Shown here: one piece after another, positions 23,247-25,519 of the stretch | Position numbering within the stretch: the stretch's first letter is position 1 | Layout: the number at the start of each line of letters is the position of its first letter | NCBI GenBank assembly: GCA_031554275.1 | Contig: JAVBKB010000157.1 | Location: forward strand, 1-25,519 | Length of the DNA: 25,519 nucleotides | Source of the DNA: JAVBKB01 sp031554275 | GTDB lineage: Bacteria; Bacillota; Bacilli; JARBTR01 | Direction: 5' to 3' | Program-made: the position numbers and the translations under genes | The notes under the pieces: model-generated | The model's input: the letters and a program-made list of their open reading frames with translations, nothing else | Database searches by the model: none | Told to the model about the DNA's origin: nothing

Positions 23247-23603
23247 ATGAAACAACGTACCAACCGCGTTGGTGAGCAAATGAAAAAAGAGTTAAGTGAC
23301 ATTATTGGACGTAAGATGAAAGACCCTCGCGTCGGTTTTGTCACGGTCACTGGAGTAGATGTTTCAGGTGATTTATCACTTGCTAAGGTGTATATTACAA
23401 CACTTGGTAATGAAGAAGAACGCAAAAATACCCTGATAGGCTTGGAAAAAGCCGCAGGTTTTTTGCGTTCTGAAATAGGTAAACGCATCCAACTTAGAAT
23501 CACTCCTGAACTCAGTTTTGAATTTGACGATTCCATCGCATATGGCAGTCATATTGAAGAACTTCTTGGTCAAATCAAAAGAGAAAATGATGACCCGAAG
23601 TAG
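23247..23603 (+). CDS. rbfA: 30S ribosome-binding factor RbfA
   Basis: RbfA is a cold-shock-related KH-fold protein needed for 16S rRNA 5'-end processing and late 30S maturation, acting in the same process as RimP. The 118 residues show the family opening RTNRVGEQMKKELSDII, the KDPRVGFVTVTGVDVSGDL segment and the end ITPELSFEFDDSIAYG. TTAGGAG (23227-23233) lies 13 bases before the ATG, a longer than usual spacing, but no better start fits the family. It sits 48 bases after infB and 15 before truB. Confidence 0.96.
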   Translation: MKQRTNRVGEQMKKELSDIIGRKMKDPRVGFVTVTGVDVSGDLSLAKVYITTLGNEEERKNTLIGLEKAAGFLRSEIGKRIQLRITPELSFEFDDSIAYGSHIEELLGQIKRENDDPK

Positions 23604-23618
23604 AAGAGGGATGATTAT

Positions 23619-24533
23619 TTGAGTGAATTAACAGGTATTTTGATTTTAAACAAACCTGCTGGAATCACTTCTCATGATTGTATTTTTAAATTACGGAAAA
23701 TCCTTCATATGAAACGGATTGGGCATACTGGTACTTTGGACCCCAATGTGACTGGAGTATTGCCAATTTGTCTTGGCAATGCAACGAAAGTCGCCGAGTA
23801 CATTACTGATGCAGGCAAGGAATATGTAGGGGAAGTAACACTTGGATTTGCAACCACAACAGAGGATCAAGATGGCGAAATTATCGCAGAAAAAAAAGTC
23901 GATCGTGTGATTGCGCGAGATGAAATTATTCGTGTGCTAACCTCCTTCATTGGAACGATTACGCAGACCCCTCCGATGTATTCAGCAGTCAAAGTGAATG
24001 GCAAAAGACTTTATGAATATGCTCGTGCAGGAATTGAAATTGATCGCCCAAGTCGACAGGTTCAAATCCATGAAATCTCATTGTTAACTGTTCAGAACAC
24101 TTTCAGTGGAGATCAGATTTCCTTCTCATTTCGTGTTTCCTGTAGTAAAGGCACTTATATTCGTACACTGGCAGTCATGATTGGCGAGAAACTTGGCTTT
24201 CCTGCTCATATGTCACACCTAGTTCGTACTCGATCCGCTAGCTTTCAGCTCGATGATGCCATTTCGTTAGAAGAGGTAGCTGCATTGGTTGAGCAAGAGC
24301 AAATTGCTCAAGTGCTGAAGCCAATTGCAACTGGAGTGGCACATTTGCCACATTTTTGTGCCAATCATCAAACAGTACAGAAAATCAAAAATGGTGCGGT
24401 TTTGGCAGTTGATCATGAAATACCCAATATGTCCAACCAAACTGCAGTTTTCGATGAATTTGGCGCACTATTGGGAATTTATCAAGACCATCCCACCAAA
24501 CCAGGGCTTATTAAGCCTAAGAAAATCATTTAA
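23619..24533 (+). CDS. truB: tRNA pseudouridine(55) synthase
   Basis: TruB makes pseudouridine 55 in the T-loop of tRNAs. The 304 residues have ILILNKPAGITSHDC, the catalytic motif GHTGTLDP with Asp41 as the likely nucleophile, TPPMYSAVKVNGKRLYEYAR and the SCSKGTYIRTLA motif, followed by a PUA-like C-terminus. Length is typical. The start is a TTG at 23619, eight bases after GAGGG; the ATG at 23611 runs into a stop after two codons. ribF begins 14 bases later. Confidence 0.96.
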   Translation: MSELTGILILNKPAGITSHDCIFKLRKILHMKRIGHTGTLDPNVTGVLPICLGNATKVAEYITDAGKEYVGEVTLGFATTTEDQDGEIIAEKKVDRVIARDEIIRVLTSFIGTITQTPPMYSAVKVNGKRLYEYARAGIEIDRPSRQVQIHEISLLTVQNTFSGDQISFSFRVSCSKGTYIRTLAVMIGEKLGFPAHMSHLVRTRSASFQLDDAISLEEVAALVEQEQIAQVLKPIATGVAHLPHFCANHQTVQKIKNGAVLAVDHEIPNMSNQTAVFDEFGALLGIYQDHPTKPGLIKPKKII

Positions 24534-24547
24534 AGGAGATCCATCAG

Positions 24548-25507
24548 TTGGAAATATTTTTATTAAATTATCCTAATCAAATTGTTCATAATGATTTGCC
24601 TGCAATCACAATTGCGTTGGGATATTTTGATGGCATCCATCTTGGACATCAGGCTGTTTTGAATACTGCAAAAGAAATTTCCAAGAAAAACGATACTCAT
24701 TTTGCAGTGATGATTTTTGAGCCACATCCATCGATTGTGTTGCAACGCGATGTGAAACATGTTCGTCTTATTACACCTTTGACAGAAAAAATCCGGTTGT
24801 TGAAAGAGGCTGGAGTCGCATATTTATTCATTGTTGACTTCACAACTCAGTTCTCAGAGATTTCGCCTCAGGAGTTTGTTGATGAATATTTAATTGGATT
24901 AAATGTCAAACATGTTGTAGCGGGCTTTGATTATACGTATGGACGTTATGGAGCAGGCAAGATGGAAACAATGCCGTTTCACACCCGAGGGAAATTTGAT
25001 TTCACGATTGTTCAACCAAGTCTTTTTCGTGAAGAAAAAATCAGTTCCACAAGAATTAGGATGGCTTTAGGTGAGGGGGATTGTCAACTTCTCAGTTCTC
25101 TTTTGGGTAGGAACTACCAAATTGCAGGAATGGTTATTCATGGTGAGAAAAGGGGTGCGAAGCTCGGATTTCCAACTGCGAATTTGTTGCCAGTTGAGGA
25201 TTACGACTTACCAGCAACCGGTGTATACGCTGTGAAAATTAAAGTGAAGGAAAGATGGTACGAAGCCGTTTGTAACCTTGGCTACAAACCCACTTTTCAT
25301 GAAAACCTAGCGGAGAAGCCAACAATTGAAGTGCACATTTTTGATTTCCAGGAAACAATTTATGGTGAACATGTTGTTTTGGAATGGCACAAACGCATTC
25401 GAAATGAGATAAAGTTTGACAGTGTAGATTCGCTTGTCAAGCGGATTGAATTAGATAAACAATATGCATTAACATATTTTGGGCTTACACAAACTCGAAA
25501 AAACTAG
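24548..25507 (+). CDS. ribF: Bifunctional riboflavin kinase/FMN adenylyltransferase
   Basis: RibF phosphorylates riboflavin to FMN and adenylates FMN to FAD. The 319 residues have the N-terminal adenylyltransferase domain with GYFDGIHLGHQ and GFDYTYGRYGAGK, plus the SSTRIR motif, then the C-terminal kinase domain with GAKLGFPTANL, ATGVYAVKI and NLGYKPTF. The start is TTG at 24548, seven bases after AAAGGAGAT (24532-24540). It is the last gene of the operon in the window, complete to its stop at 25507. rpsO is the usual next gene, beyond the window. Confidence 0.96.
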   Translation: MEIFLLNYPNQIVHNDLPAITIALGYFDGIHLGHQAVLNTAKEISKKNDTHFAVMIFEPHPSIVLQRDVKHVRLITPLTEKIRLLKEAGVAYLFIVDFTTQFSEISPQEFVDEYLIGLNVKHVVAGFDYTYGRYGAGKMETMPFHTRGKFDFTIVQPSLFREEKISSTRIRMALGEGDCQLLSSLLGRNYQIAGMVIHGEKRGAKLGFPTANLLPVEDYDLPATGVYAVKIKVKERWYEAVCNLGYKPTFHENLAEKPTIEVHIFDFQETIYGEHVVLEWHKRIRNEIKFDSVDSLVKRIELDKQYALTYFGLTQTRKN

Positions 25508-25513
25508 TATGAT
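25484..25513 (+). promoter_or_regulatory. Candidate promoter at the window end
   Basis: CTTACA (25484-25489) and TATGAT (25508-25513) are 18 bases apart, straddling the ribF stop. The position suits a promoter for the gene expected next (rpsO), but that gene is not in the window. Confidence 0.4.
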
Positions 25514-25519
25514 AAATAA

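Overview
The window reads as a chromosomal, housekeeping-dominated stretch of a low-GC, endospore-forming Firmicute, most likely Bacillales. The main support is the germination pair sleB-ypeB next to cmk, an S1-domain protein gene and lysA, followed by the uppS-cdsA-dxr-rseP block, Gram-positive PolC, and the rimP-nusA-rnpM-rplGA-infB-rbfA-truB-ribF operon. Proteins such as LysA, NusA and RnpM look close to their Bacillus counterparts. I cannot name the genus. All recognised genes are on the + strand.

Layout. 1-2417: spore-cortex germination module, sleB (cut at the 5' edge) and ypeB. 2418-2809: non-coding, with a hairpin and degenerate repeats. 2810-5904: cmk, plsC and a four-S1-domain rpsA-like gene, closed by a strong terminator. 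5921-6414: a lone PH-domain membrane protein with its own terminator. 6561-7850: lysA. 8008-12249: a terminator, then a promoter driving uppS-cdsA-dxr-rseP, closed by a strong terminator; this links undecaprenyl carrier, phospholipid and isoprenoid precursor synthesis with regulated intramembrane proteolysis. 12250-12658: a non-coding gap with a likely polC promoter. 12659-17704: polC and an unrecognised gene. 17745-25507: a good promoter and leader hairpin, then the ribosome-maturation, transcription and translation-initiation operon. The last bases may hold the -10 of a promoter for the next gene, expected to be rpsO.

What departs from the usual Bacillales plan: frr is absent upstream of uppS, proS between rseP and polC, and ylxP between infB and rbfA. 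An unrecognised gene lies between polC and rimP. Two related long palindromes separate rimP from nusA. The S1 protein carries an 11-residue-repeat N-terminal extension and a C-terminal His/Cys module resembling a small metal site. SleB and IF-2 carry long tandem-repeat linkers.

No rRNA, tRNA, CRISPR, intact insertion sequence or phage gene was seen. I see no complete new defence or mobile system. The most unusual items are the S1 C-terminal module, the paired palindromes and the unrecognised gene after polC. All promoters, terminators and start choices were read by eye from sequence; none was scored with software.
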